NCBI GenBank assembly: GCA_963995505.1
Contig: OZ023183.1
Coordinates: 18,720,671 to 18,784,670 of the forward strand
Source of the DNA: Hypericum androsaemum
Taxonomy: Eukaryota > Streptophyta > Magnoliopsida > Malpighiales > Hypericaceae
Direction: 5' to 3'
DNA: 64,000 bases
Under the pieces are notes generated by a model. That model had not been told where the DNA came from and did not search any database. It saw only the letters and a program-made list of their open reading frames with translations. How positions within the stretch are numbered: position 1 is the stretch's first letter; the number at the start of each line of letters is the position of its first letter. Positions 9,847 through 20,854 of the stretch are shown piece by piece. Both the position numbers and the translations under genes were made by a program.

Positions 9847-12532
9847 TCAACGTCCACGACGGCGTCTACTCGTACTTGCCCCTACGGATACAGCTGCCGC
9901 TTTAGCTGCTTTAGCCGCTCTTGCCGCCGTAACTGCTCTTATATTAGTACAATTGGCTTTTGTGTGACCCCTTGTTTTACAGAGCGTACAGCGGACGAAA
10001 GGCACTGTATCCATTTCATTATGTATGCGCTTCCGTGGCTGTCCTCTACCCCTCGCTAATCTTTCATCTGGAATGAGCCTTACAACCGTTGGATCTTCAG
10101 GATACGGCCAATATTTAGGATTGCCCAGAGGAACAAACTTCAGTTGGTAGCAACCTTGCGTGGTTTCCAGGCGATAATACTTATCCACAAATATCTTGTA
10201 ATCGATGCCAAGTTCAGTACAACACGCCATCACATGTGAGCACGGACAGTGGTAAGCCTGGAATTTGCCGCAGCCACAAAATCCTGTGGAAAGATTAACT
10301 GAATGCTTTCTGTCCCCCTTTTGTCTTCTCATATCGTACCCAGTGCGAACTTCGTACGATCCAACTGTACTGTCAGAAACTCGCACTCTATGTCCATTGG
10401 CCTTTCCCTCCCACCGCTCCAACCTGTTTAGGAGCTTCTGTGACATCAATATTTTGCCAGTACAGCTCTCTTTCATACACTTAGTTGATCTCTCTTCAAA
10501 ATATTCGGTTAGCTTGTTAAATGTCTCTGCCACCAAGGCCGTCACCGGTAAATGACGAACTTTTTTGAAGATCATATTTACGCACTCGGCAAAATTCGTC
10601 GTCATGTTACCATATCGGCGTCCGCCATCCCACGCTAAGCTCCACTTGGGCAATTCCTGTTCATACATCCAGTTGAAGACCTCCTGGTCGACATTCCATA
10701 TTTCTCGCATGTTAGCTTCCAACTTCCACAGTTGAGCTTGCATTCCTTACAACCAACATAGTAAAAATATTAAATGTGGAGTAACAACTTGTAAAATAGT
10801 TTTAGACTACAAAATATTTGTGCATGTCACCTGCAATCTTCATGACATTCCTCATGGCGTCATTTTTGAAGTGTTTGTTAAGATTGCTTGCTACGTGTCG
10901 AAGACAATATCGATGGGCGGTATCACTGTCTTCTCCCCAACCATACTCCGTATCCATTGCCTTTAATATGCCAGCATGTCGATCAGAAATAACACATATT
11001 CCATGTCGGCCAGGCGTGACGTGCTTCCGGACTTGTTTCATGAACCACGGCCAACTATCCGTGTTCTCACCTTCTACCAGAGCAAATGCTATTGGAATTA
11101 TAGCATTATTACCATCAATTACAGTGGCGATCAGGAGGACATGCTTGTATTTTCCATACAAGAACGTTCCATCAATCTCCAAGACAGGCATGCAATGTTT
11201 GAAAACTTCAATGCAAGGCTTGAAGCTCCAAAAAACTCGCTTAAAGATCTTTGTTCCAGGCACCAGTGCTTCCACGTAATGGTCGCAACCAGGGAGGGTG
11301 TGATAATATTCCCATTCAACAACAGTTCCAGGATTATTTGCCTTGCACGCTGCAAACCATTGCGGAAGGCGATTGTAAGATTCTTGCCAATCCCCCCATA
11401 AATCTTGAAACGCCTTCTCTTTTGCCCACCAAGTCTTCGTATACGAGGGTCTAAACTTCATATGGTCGTGGATCTCTGACCTTAAAGTGGCCACACGAAT
11501 TTCTGGTTGTTCCTCTACTCGTTTCTTAATAATTTGTGCAATGAAAGCAGAAGTGAGTTGTTTATGATCATGCGACTTTCGTAGGCGACCACAGGTATGG
11601 GGGTAGGTGTGTTTCACGATTTTCCATGGACTGAAAAGTGTGCCCCTTCTTTCCTGTGAGACACGGATCTCTCATTTGCAATCATCCGTCTCCCATTTTT
11701 TACACTTCACAGAAAAAGTTTCTGGCCTTGTTTCTTTTCGGACAAACTCACGCCCATCGTTCATTACGAACGCCTCGATCTCCCTCTTTGCATCAAATTT
11801 GCTCTTCCAAATCGTACCCTCTTTCAACAAACCAGAACAACTTCCATCTATTGCTCGGTCGCAATCCCATTCTTCACCATAAACAGTCATCGATGATTGT
11901 TCACCGGGATCAGTTAGAGCGAGTTCACCGTATTGTTGTTCTCGGTATTGTTGTTCCTCTTCTTCTACTACTTCTTCTTCATCTTCATCTTCTTCTGCTT
12001 CATTTTCGTCTTCTTCTGCTTCGTCTTCGTCTTCTACTTCTTCTGCTTCGTCTTCACGATCAAAATTGTATGTGGCATATGGACCCGTCTCTCTAGGATC
12101 ATTTTCAAACTAATCAAATATTGGTTCATGAGCAACATCCATCCCCGTTGACGTACCAGCTTCAACGACAAACGGGTTGTAATTATTAACCCTCTTTTCC
12201 ACAATGATTGTAAGCTTAATCTCCTTCACCATTGGTCCAAAGAAGTTAATCATGGTCTCCAGCATTATCCTAACATCTTCATCGTCGTTAATAAACATTG
12301 GACCAAATTGTCCTCTTCCAAATGGACATCTAAATATCAATGGCCCAAATTCTTCATTTGGACCTATTGGGATCTTTTCGTTAACTTTTTTCCGCAAGAT
12401 ATTGTATCTAACAAATGCTGCATGAAACTTCAACTTCTCTTTCCCACCACCTTGGTAATCAAAACCGGTTTCATTGTTGTTGAAAATTACTCCATCGTAT
12501 TTCAACTTTATTCTTATAACCCGGTTAGCCAT
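9847..12532 (-). pseudogene. MULE transposase (MuDR/MURA-type) with two nonsense codons
   Basis: Exon 1 is 12532-10831 and exon 2 is 10745-9847; the 85-bp GT-AG intron joins KIAG to MQAQLW in frame. Together they give ~866 codons in one frame, interrupted by TAG at 12110-12112 and TGA at 11672-11674. The TGA sits where the zinc-binding N-terminal domain would have Trp. Order of parts: N-terminal domain (MANRVIRIKLKYDG...), a long Glu/Asp run (~12060-11950), the MuDR-type domain (FSVKCKKWETDDC ... HTYPHTCG), and the MULE catalytic domain with the first two Asp of the DDE triad (LEIDGTFLYG, VISDRHAGI) and the C-x2-H signature YCLRH. Then come GGRRYGNMTTNFAECVN, a SWIM zinc finger (CGCGKFQAYHCPCSH), a CCHC knuckle (CTLCKTRGHTKANC) and a basic tail. 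No frameshifts were seen, so inactivation is by point mutations only. Confidence 0.9.
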
Positions 12533-12639
12533 TATGAATACTACAACAAAAGAAAACAGCATGCAATTCTATATTAGCAACACAAAACATAATTTATATT
12601 AACGAAAATATCATATAAACATACATTCTTCTCCATCAA

Positions 12640-12870
12640 TTTTTTGGTCCGACCACCTTAAGAACCAGATGAAATTTAATCGGACTGGCAGGGTGGTCAC
12701 TTTTTGTACTCGACCATCCGGAATTTACCAAGAAAAAATTCACAATCTGACCGGTCGTTCCGGTCAGATTGGTCAGACTAACCAGACCAGTCCGACCGAC
12801 CAGACCGGTCCGACCGACCTGACCGGTTCGACTCATTAAACCAGTCTGGCCATTGGGGTTGGTCAGTTTA
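12640..12870 (-). repeat. Right subterminal repeat block (GGTCCGACC/TCTGACC)
   Basis: Dense copies of CCGACCGACC, GACCGGTC and TTGGTCAG-type units, inverted relative to the left block at 4410-4670, lie 110-340 bp upstream of the transposase start codon. The minus-strand ORF here reads as a GlnThrGlyLeu-type repeat and is an artefact. Confidence 0.75.
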
Positions 12871-12880
12871 TAAAATCCGC

Positions 12881-13110
12881 ACACCCACAAAATTTTAAAC
12901 AATCAGATATCACACTCAAAAAATAGAAGGAATTAATAATTTCAAAGCTAAAATATACTAATTATTTTTAATTAATGAACAAACTCTACATATATACACC
13001 CACAAAATTTTAAACAATCAGATATCACACTCAAAAAATAGAAGGAATTAATAATTTCAAAGCTAAAATATACTAATTATTTTTAATTAATGAACAAACT
13101 CTACATATAT
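12881..13110 (+). repeat. Tandem duplication, 2 x 115 bp
   Basis: Two consecutive, virtually identical 115-bp copies, each starting ACACCCACAAAATTTTAAAC, the first at 12881 and the second at 12996. Non-coding, between the right repeat block and the right TIR. The near-identity implies a recent duplication. Confidence 0.92.
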
Positions 13111-13342
13111 ACCAAAATATTAAAGTAAATTAATTTACCTGGTTTTGGGCAGGGTCTTCTATGGTATGCAGGACGTCTTCGTATGGATGACAAAAGGCTT
13201 CTGCGAGGTATCCATTATATAGGCCATATGATCGACCAAGATCCGACCAAAAAAGTCGGATCTTGGACCAATATGATATATTCGACAAAAAATGTCGGAT
13301 CTTGGTCATATCCGAAATCTCCTATTCAGATTTCGGATATGG

Positions 13343-13587
13343 TTTATCGACCAAGATCCGACAAAAACGGTCGGATCTTGGACCAAGATCCGACTTTTTT
13401 TGTCGGATATATCATCAGACTAAAAAAGTCGGATCTTGGTCATCCGACAAAAAAAGTCGGATCTTGGTCCAAGATCCGACTTTTTTCGGCGTCCGTGCCA
13501 CGTGGACACCGTCCCCGCAATACTTTCAAATCAGACGCTTTTTTCACAAAAAATGGTGAATAGTAACACCACTCAGAAAAAAAACCC
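13343..13587 (-). repeat. Right terminal inverted repeat
   Basis: Inverted counterpart of 3523-3797, with the same GATCTTGG/CCAAGATC palindromic units. It differs by a few substitutions and by the loss of one ~30-bp unit. Related but diverged units continue inward to about 13230. Confidence 0.93.
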
Positions 13588-13595
13588 TTAATAGT
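13588..13595 (+). repeat. Target-site duplication TTAATAGT (right)
   Basis: The 8 bp immediately after the right CCC end; identical to 3515-3522. Confidence 0.92.
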
Positions 13596-15143
13596 AAGGG
13601 AGGGAAAACCGGAGACAGAGAGAGAGAGAGAGGGCGAGAGGGAGTAGCACCGACGGCCTTACTACAAGCACGTGACGAAGACAGTAACATGATGCTCCAG
13701 CGTACCCGCCCCGCCAGTGAACCTCGTCATTTTTTAAGATATAGTTTGAAAGTGAACTGAATATTAGAATTTACACAAAAATAGGATTTTGTAAACCAAT
13801 AAAACTTAGATATTCCCTATGTAAAAAAGAAAATTTTAGATTAATTGGTCATGGATTTGTTCCAATTTATCAAAAAAATTTCAAAAATCTTAACCGACTC
13901 TAACTTATATTAGTTAATATCCGGATATCATATAGTATTAATAAATAAAAATTCGATTTTTTAAGGTGAAATTTAAATTGTTTAAATTATATTGGAGTAA
14001 TTATTTTTATATAACCTTGATTGGATAGTAAAAATTATTCTCGTTTTAATTGAGGGTTTCTCAATAATCACATTGTAAATTATAGATGAATTAAGTATGA
14101 CGACGTATTACGAAATTCATTTAATAAAAAGCCGCAGAGAAACACACTTTTAAATAATCGGCAGTTCCCAACAACAACAAAAAGAGAGGTTAAAATGTAT
14201 ATCCGAGAAAAAAGCACACAAAATAATAAATGCGAGAAGTGATGTACTCCGTTGATCCAAGGAGATGCCTACTCGTGTTCCCGTGTGAGCTACCGTAGCT
14301 GATTTTTAACTGTCTTGGACTTGTATGGTAAAAGCGGTAGAAAGATAAAACCGAAATTCTAGGGACGCATCAAGGAATTGACGTGCTCAGTTCTAGAGGA
14401 TCACCGGAGAAGGTACTTCGTTTGAACTTTTGTCACGTACTCTAGTAGTTGGATGACAGGTGATTGGGTTAGTAGGTGGATGACTGTCACGTACTGTAGT
14501 AGTTGGATGACAGATGATTGAGTTAGTAGGTGGATGACAGGAGATTGGAGTAGCAGTAGACGACATGGACAAATTAGTAAATGTACGATTGGGTATAAAT
14601 AGGATATTAGAAGAATTGTAGGGCATCAGAATAATTTGTTACCGTGGTCATTCCAAGTCAAATCTCCGCCCCTCCCTCAGCCTTTCGAAGGATTGATGAA
14701 TGGATGGGGTGGATTAACCTTGATTTTTTTTAGGGATGGGATTAACCTTGATAGCTCCTTGCATCATCAACACTATTTTGCTTGCTTTTAATGACTTGCT
14801 TCGTGTTGAAGTAGTATCTTATGCTTCATAGTTGGGTTTCTTGTTGTTAAGATTATCACATTGTTAGTTACAAGTGTGGTGGATTCGTTATAAGTGCAAA
14901 AAATTCATCTACCCATAGCCTTGACTTTTGGGTTGGATATGGCATGGTAACTGAGGGGGTTGATTTCATGTCTGTTGTTGTCCTCACACGACCCATACTT
15001 CGTCGAACATTGGCGTGTTGAGATTACCTTGTTTGTAAGTGCGAAAAACCCACTACAATCTATAGCTTCAAGGTTTTGGGTCGGTCCCGAAGATTCCTAA
15101 CACTTTCTGCACTTGCTTTCATGTTGAAGGATTAGCTCACATA
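13596..15143. other. Intergenic; right flank of the element and upstream of F-box copy 2
   Basis: Starts with a (GA)n run (~13614-13640). From ~14000 to ~14305 the DNA matches the region upstream of F-box copy 1. From ~14305 to ~15105 it holds about 0.8 kb absent from copy 1, with a 54-bp tandem repeat but no recognisable gene. The minus-strand ORF at 14393-14626 is a translation of that repeat. Confidence 0.6.
14432..14539 (+). repeat. Tandem duplication, 2 x 54 bp
   Basis: Two adjacent 54-bp units starting GTCACGTACT at 14432 and 14486, each containing GTAGTTGGATGACAG and GTTAGTAGGTGGATGAC, with a few substitutions between them. Confidence 0.88.
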
Positions 15144-16777
15144 ATGGAGAGAATTGCTTCAGTTGCTAGTGCCAAGAGCCAGAGGCTCCGAAAAAAGTAA
15201 GGCAGGAACATTTACGCGAGGAGAACCCAGTTAGAGAATCTGCCAGATGCACTTCTTCTGCACATTATATCTTTCCTTCAAACATAAGATGTTGTGAGAA
15301 CCAGTGTCCTGGCCAAGAGATGGCAAAACTTTTGAAAGTTGGTCTCTCATGTTGACATAAATGAGGGAGGAGAGGACATAACGTACCCTCACAATTCTGA
15401 AGAAGAGATTCCTACAAGAGTTTCCTTCATAAACTTTGTGGAAAGTGTACTGCTGAATAGGGATTCCTCAAACATAAACAACTTCACTATCTCGCTCTTC
15501 ATACTACATGATGCATCCAAGGTTAATAGTTGGATATTTTCCGCGCTCACTTATAAAGTTCATATGTTGTGTCTGAAGCTTATGCGGATTCTTGACAATG
15601 ATTTTGAGTTGCCTTCTTGCTTGTTTACTTCTCAGTTTCTGACTCAGCTGAAAATAGATATGATCTCAGATCTTAGATTTCCTCCTACGATTTTTCTTCC
15701 CGGACTTGAGGAGTTGGAACTACGAAATGTGACACTTTCAGGAGACAATTCAGCAATCAGATTATTCTCTGGTTGCCCAAACTTGAAGAAATTGAGCCTG
15801 GATGACTGTGACTGGAGCAAAGTCAGAGTTATTTGCATATCTGCTCCCAGGCTCGAAGAGTTAATTATAACTAAAAGTTTACCTCGCGACTCTCCCAGGG
15901 CTCCTCGAGTTGTTGTTTTTGCAGCAAATCTCAAGCTCCTTTCCTTCACAGGATACCTTTTTTTTAGGAACCTTCACAGGATACCTCAACAATGACTATT
16001 TCGTATACTCTCCTTCACTAATATATGGTTGCATAGACTTCGATTCGACAGATGATAGCAGAAGTCAGAGACAAGTTGCATAACTAATGCACATGCTTCT
16101 ATGGCAACTCGCTGGTGTCAAAAAATTTCAGTATCATCTGACAGTCTAGATGTATTTTTTTTGACCAATTATCAAGTTGTTTACTTTTACCTTCTTGCTT
16201 TTCCTTTTAACCTCCAAAATTCTGTTGCTAATATCCTTCTCATAGGTTCTTGAATGGGCCAAAGATCTACTTGCACATTTACCATCCTTTGGAAGACTAG
16301 ATAGCCTCTATGTGATTGAGTCTGCCGCTCTGAGGCATTGTTGACAATACTCCGGAAGTCATCTCGACTTGGTCTGCTTGATTTTGATTGGGTAGACCTT
16401 GCGCAACTCAATGCTTCATCTTGTAGCATGCTGTAGTATTGTACGCCTGGCTAATACATCTGACATTTTCACCGGTTTGTCAGGGCTTTGAGTTATCAGA
16501 GAATTTCAAAGGCACGCTAGTGATCAACTCGGTACCTTCTTGCTTCTCAACATATCTCAAGACCACCAGGATCAAAACCTACTCTCAGACTGAGGGGGAG
16601 CTGTACATTCTAAGTCAGTTGCTTCGTGCTGGAAGCGTCCTGAAGAAGGTGTATACCTCGAGTCTCGAGTTGATGAATAGACCGGACGCCATATTAAAGA
16701 TGTACAGATAGTCGCGGAAATGCCAGATCATTATCTCCGCCTGCTCAGTAGAGATTGAAGTTAGAGATGTGGATTGA
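15144..16777 (+). pseudogene. F-box/LRR/FBD gene, copy 2 (decayed)
   Basis: Paralogue of the 1.2-kb copy. It starts MERIASVASAKSQ, but the F-box region has at least three in-frame stops: TAA after the Lys run at ~15199, TAA at ~15288 where copy 1 has Glu, and TGA at ~15336 where copy 1 has Trp. The LRR part is open at 15339-15995 (FLPGLEELELRNVT, CPNLKKLSLDDCDW), then disturbed by a small duplication around 15955-15985 that repeats an AGGATACCT-containing stretch. The FBD-like tail is at ~16487-16710 (SENFKGT, LLRAGSVLKKVY). Copy 2 keeps codons copy 1 has lost and vice versa, so both decayed independently after duplication. Confidence 0.88.
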
Positions 16778-18601
16778 GCTGCAATTCTGCATCTGATGGT
16801 TTTGGAACTAATTTACCGCCTTTTGCTTCTGTCGTTCATCTCTACTTGGAACTAAATGCACTGCATATGTTGGATTACTGCCACTTCTATGGTTTTGGAT
16901 GCTTTACATTTCCAGTCTTGGTCAATTTAAGTGTGAGCCCTAAACTATGGGTCCAAAACTTCAAATTTGGCAAATCTGTTTTAAGCAAAAAAGTTACATT
17001 TTGGTGGACACAATTATCCCTTTTTCTACCCACATCCTCAACCTGCCCCAACATAGGTCACATAATAAATAATTAATTTCTCTCCCATCCACATCAACCT
17101 AACCTAATTAAATATTTTTCTACCCACATCTGCAACCTGCCTCAACCTAGGTCACAGAATAAACAATTAATTTCTCTCTCATCCACATATTATCTACTAT
17201 CATTTTTTATTTATATAAAAATTATAATAAATATACGAAAATAATTATTCTGTAATTATAAACAGGAAAAAAATTATGATTAAGTAACACAATTAATTAC
17301 AAAAGTTAGAATATAAAATTAGAAAGAATTAATTCGAGATATAAAAAGATGCTGTCAATATTGGGCTCTATTTATAGAGATTTTTGATAAATACGAATTT
17401 TTATATTGTTTAAAGATAACTCTAATTTTTTAACCACATAAATAATATCCAAAAAATTTATTTGTACGATTAACATTGTACCAAGTGTAACTAACTAGAT
17501 AGAAAAGTAAAAATAAACAACGAGAGCGAGGGGGCGACTTTCGATTTATCTTTTTTTTGATTTTTTTTCGATTTTTTTCCCACCTGGCGGGGCGGGGGCA
17601 AGGGCGGGGCATGGATGCGCCTAGTCTTAGTGGAAACCAGTGGATATTTATTAGATTGACATCCGGTATCAGTCATGTCCATCTATATCAATTAATATTG
17701 ATTTACCCTTTCAAAAAAATTAATATTGATTTGAGCTGAGACTGGTGGGTCCGATGAAGGGGTTAATAATACTATAATAATACTTTTTTTAAACGATGAC
17801 AATAATGTCAGGTCAATTAATGGCATCCAAAAACTCAATCATGATATGATGAATACAGTATCAGTCCTTAAACATAAAGTAGAAGGATCCAATCTCATGA
17901 TCGTCTAAAACTCAAAATTACAAAAACAATTTAAATCTTATCCAAAAAAAATATTGGCATCCAAAGTCAAAAGCGGATCTCACATGACAAAAATGTCCCG
18001 CTGGCTCCTTGGAAAGAGTGAAGCGCGTTTTATTTTTTCTTATTCAAAAGAGTGGCGTTGCCTTTGTCTTCAAAAGATTCTCTCTCTAGCTACATTCCCA
18101 CCGAATAGAATTCAAGCTACGCATATAACTTTGTTTTTCTTTTCTACGATCCTATAATGTCATTATTATGTCTACAAATAGCTATTAATTTAAATTAAGC
18201 ATGATTTATAAGAAAATCCGAGTATCGTACCGAATTGATCCGGTGCAAACCATGTTACTTAACTTTTGGGATCTAATCAAAATCAGACCTTAATTTAAAA
18301 CTTCCAGATGTTGAATTCACATTGCAATTTGAAAGAGCGGGCCATGCAAGTGGGAGAATAAAATAAAACTAAGCAATAATTGAAATGGGATTCCAAATCC
18401 AAAAGGTCCTTTAGAAAATAGCTTAATAGTGGAAATCCTGCGTGTTATAATTCGCCCATACCCTTTGGAAGTTGATCCACTAACATTTCTCTGTCTGAAA
18501 AACCAAGGTATATCCTTTTAAGAACAACGATCCATGGCTATAGCCTTAATCTTCATCTTCAAATAGATTCTCATGTCCTTCCCAACCTTAGTTAACCAAG
18601 C
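16778..18601. other. Intergenic; short repeat, AT-rich
   Basis: To ~17010 it continues the duplicated F-box 3' region. At ~17020-17095 and ~17112-17190 a ~75-bp segment (TTCTACCCACATC...AATTAATTTCTCTC) is present twice. No gene recognised in the rest; the ORFs at 17430-17682 come from a T-rich run. Confidence 0.5.
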
Positions 18602-20854
18602 ATGGATGAAGAAGAATTATGCAATTTCTTCAACAAGGTAAGACCCATTTTAAATTTTCTTCTCACATCTCACGTGCTTGAATTAACTTAACGAACTATT
18701 AAGTTCAAGTCTTACGAATATATATGATTGATAGAGTCACTTCTAAATTTGGTTGTGTCTGAATAACAGAGATTTATAAAAAAAAAGAGAGTTAAGGCCC
18801 TTAATATTATTTTTGGTGGGTGTTTAGGCCCTTAATTGACATTATTTTCTTGCAACCTGATTATGTCCATATATATGAGCTAGCCTACGTTCTTGACCAT
18901 TTCTTGTGCCTTAATTTTCTCAAAACCAAACTAACCTTTACCTCTCTTGTTCCCTTCTCGGTTCCTTCGTTTTCATGGAGCATCCTAGATGGAAGCCACA
19001 GTACAATCCTTACAAGCTTTCTACTTCAAACTTTCTCCTTTTTTGAGTTCTCATCAGAGAGATTAACACGTGAGTTGCGAGTGTAGTGAGCTGGTTATGG
19101 GCTCGATACGGAGATTTTAATGGTTTCTTTCCTTTGGCCTTATGAACTCTTACAGGAATCGCTGGGAATAAAGGCTCCAAAGAGATCTCCTCTGGTGCTA
19201 AGATTGGTGGTGGTGGCGTTTGCTATGGTGTGTGGGGTCTACATTTGCTCAATCTGTTTGAAGCAGATAAGCACAAGAAGCACGTCCAGGCTATTAAGCG
19301 TCGAGGTCTTTGATCAACCCTGTAACACCTCAGGCCTCGAGCCTTGGGAGATCCCCTACGTCCATTTCCCCAAACCCACAACTTTTAACAGGTAACTAAC
19401 CGATCCCGTACTCACATTGTGTCGGGAAGGTCCCGCGTTGAGACGGGTATATGAAAATTGTAACATAGTATTATACGTTGGTGTTGCATTTTGCAGGGAG
19501 GAGTGCGCGTGCAACCCTGTCCGGTTATTCGCCATACTGTCGATGCAGAGATCCGGGAGCGGATGGTTCGAGACATTGTTGAATAGCCATATCAATGTGA
19601 GCTCCAACGGGGAGATTTTCGGGACTCGGGACAGGAGGGCTAATGTTTCCGCCATTGCCAAGACCTTAGACAAGGTTTACAATCTCGATTGGTTCAGCAG
19701 TGCTTCCAAGAACGAGTGTAATGCCGCTGTCGGGTTCAAGTGGATGCTCAATCAGGTACCCTTATTAGAATAGTGCTTCATTTGATTAGATTGGATCTGT
19801 TCTAATTAATTACCACCAGCTCACATGGTTAAGTATAGTAGAGTGTGTTGGATCGAATATATAAATTGAAATTGTCCCGTTGGTTCATTGACTTGCATTC
19901 TTTTTGTTTTGTTGGATATGGATAACGGATCTCTAATCAAATTCTGAAAAAAGGGTTGAAAAGTTTTGTGAGTAATGTTTACGTTATGGAACTCACTCAC
20001 ATTTGATCAATACCTACCCGCCTAGTAATGCGGTAGTTGGATTTTCCACAATTAAGTTATGTAAACAATGTTTACGTTATTGTATGTCGTGACTATAGTA
20101 AAATTTCACGATGCAGGGAGTAACGGAACATCATGAAGGTATAGTGGATTACTTCAACAGGAAGGGAGTTCATGCCATATTCCTCTTCAGGAGGAATTTG
20201 CTTCGCAGAATGGTTTCGGTGATGGCCAATTCCTACGACAAAAACAACAAACCACTCAACGGAATCCACAAGTCTCATGTTCACTCCTCGGCAGATGTAA
20301 TCTCTCCCCTGTCCCCTTTGCTCCTATCTTCATTTTAGCAGTAGATACTTCTAAATCTCTGAATCTTTAAGGGCCCTTTGCTGTTTTCTTACTTTGTGTT
20401 GAAATCTCTGAATCGTTAAGCGTTGCAGGCCAAAGTACTTGCAAAGTACAAGCCTAAGATAAACGCGAGCACGTTGATCGCTGAGCTGAAGCACGTAGAC
20501 GATAGAGCTGCCAGGGTGATTGGATACTTCAAGAGCACCCGCCACATAGTGCTGTACTACGAAGATGTCGTCGCAAACCAAACCGTAAGTCAAAACCAAC
20601 TAACGTTAGCCTGGAATGTCGCAGCAACTTATCTTCTGTCCGAGTTGTATGTAACTCTTGCTGCAATCTGTTTGGTGCAGAAGCTGAATGAACTTCAAGA
20701 CTTCCTGAGGTTGCCTCATCGGGAACTGACGAGTCGCCAGGTAAAGATACATACGGCACCCTTGTCGCAGCAAGTACAGAACTGGGATGATGTGGACAAA
20801 GTTCTCAAAGGGACCAAGTTCGAGAGCTTCCTCCACGCCGACTACGAATTGTAG
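18602..20854 (+). CDS. NodH-like membrane sulfotransferase family protein
   Basis: Six exons: 18602-18637, 19156-19391, 19497-19755, 20117-20296, 20429-20584, 20681-20854. All borders are GT-AG, the phases match, and the product is 346 residues. The 36-nt first exon (MDEEELCNFFNK) is chosen over the in-frame Met at 19120 because it splices cleanly into ESLGIKAPKRSPLVL, the usual N-terminus of this plant family as remembered. Residues ~27-49 are one transmembrane segment (LRLVVVAFAMVCGVYICSIC), predicting a type II Golgi-type topology. SMQRSGSGWFETLL (~106-119) is the 5'-phosphosulfate (PAPS) loop. FLFRRNLLRRMVSVMANSYD carries the Arg/Ser region expected for 3'-phosphate binding, and IVLYYEDVV is typical of sulfotransferase folds. 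The natural substrate is unknown. The frame is intact, so it is probably functional. Confidence 0.88.

Larger units (their letters stand above)
3523..13587. mobile_element. Complete Mutator-like element with three genes
   Basis: A 10,065-bp DNA transposon. The first and last ~245-275 bp are near-identical inverted repeats, starting GGGTTTTTTT and ending AAAAAAAACCC. The element is flanked by the exact 8-bp direct repeat TTAATAGT; extension to 9 bp gives one mismatch. Mutator-like elements typically make 8-9-bp duplications. Inside are a PMD-protein gene on plus (4802-7633), an HROB-like OB-fold gene on minus (7932-9668) and a MULE transposase gene on minus (9847-12532). PMD and OB-fold genes converge; transposase and OB-fold genes are in tandem 178 bp apart. 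Repeat blocks built on GGTCCGACC/TTTGACC lie upstream of both outward-lying genes. The intact TSD and TIRs show an undisturbed insertion. The transposase has two stops, so this copy is probably not autonomous unless helped in trans. Confidence 0.95.

Noticed and set aside
10265..11454. Several plus-strand ORFs of 67-153 codons
   Set aside because: Shadows of the transposase catalytic and SWIM regions on minus.
11607..12151. Plus-strand ORFs rich in Leu and Phe opposite the transposase
   Set aside because: They are the antisense of the transposase acidic run (GAA/GAT codons) and have no independent signal.
3486..13620. Extension of the Mutator-like TIR outward beyond the TTAATAGT sites (CTGTCTCC on both sides)
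   Set aside because: Only 8 bp match outside the direct repeat and the spacing differs; the direct repeat itself marks the boundary.
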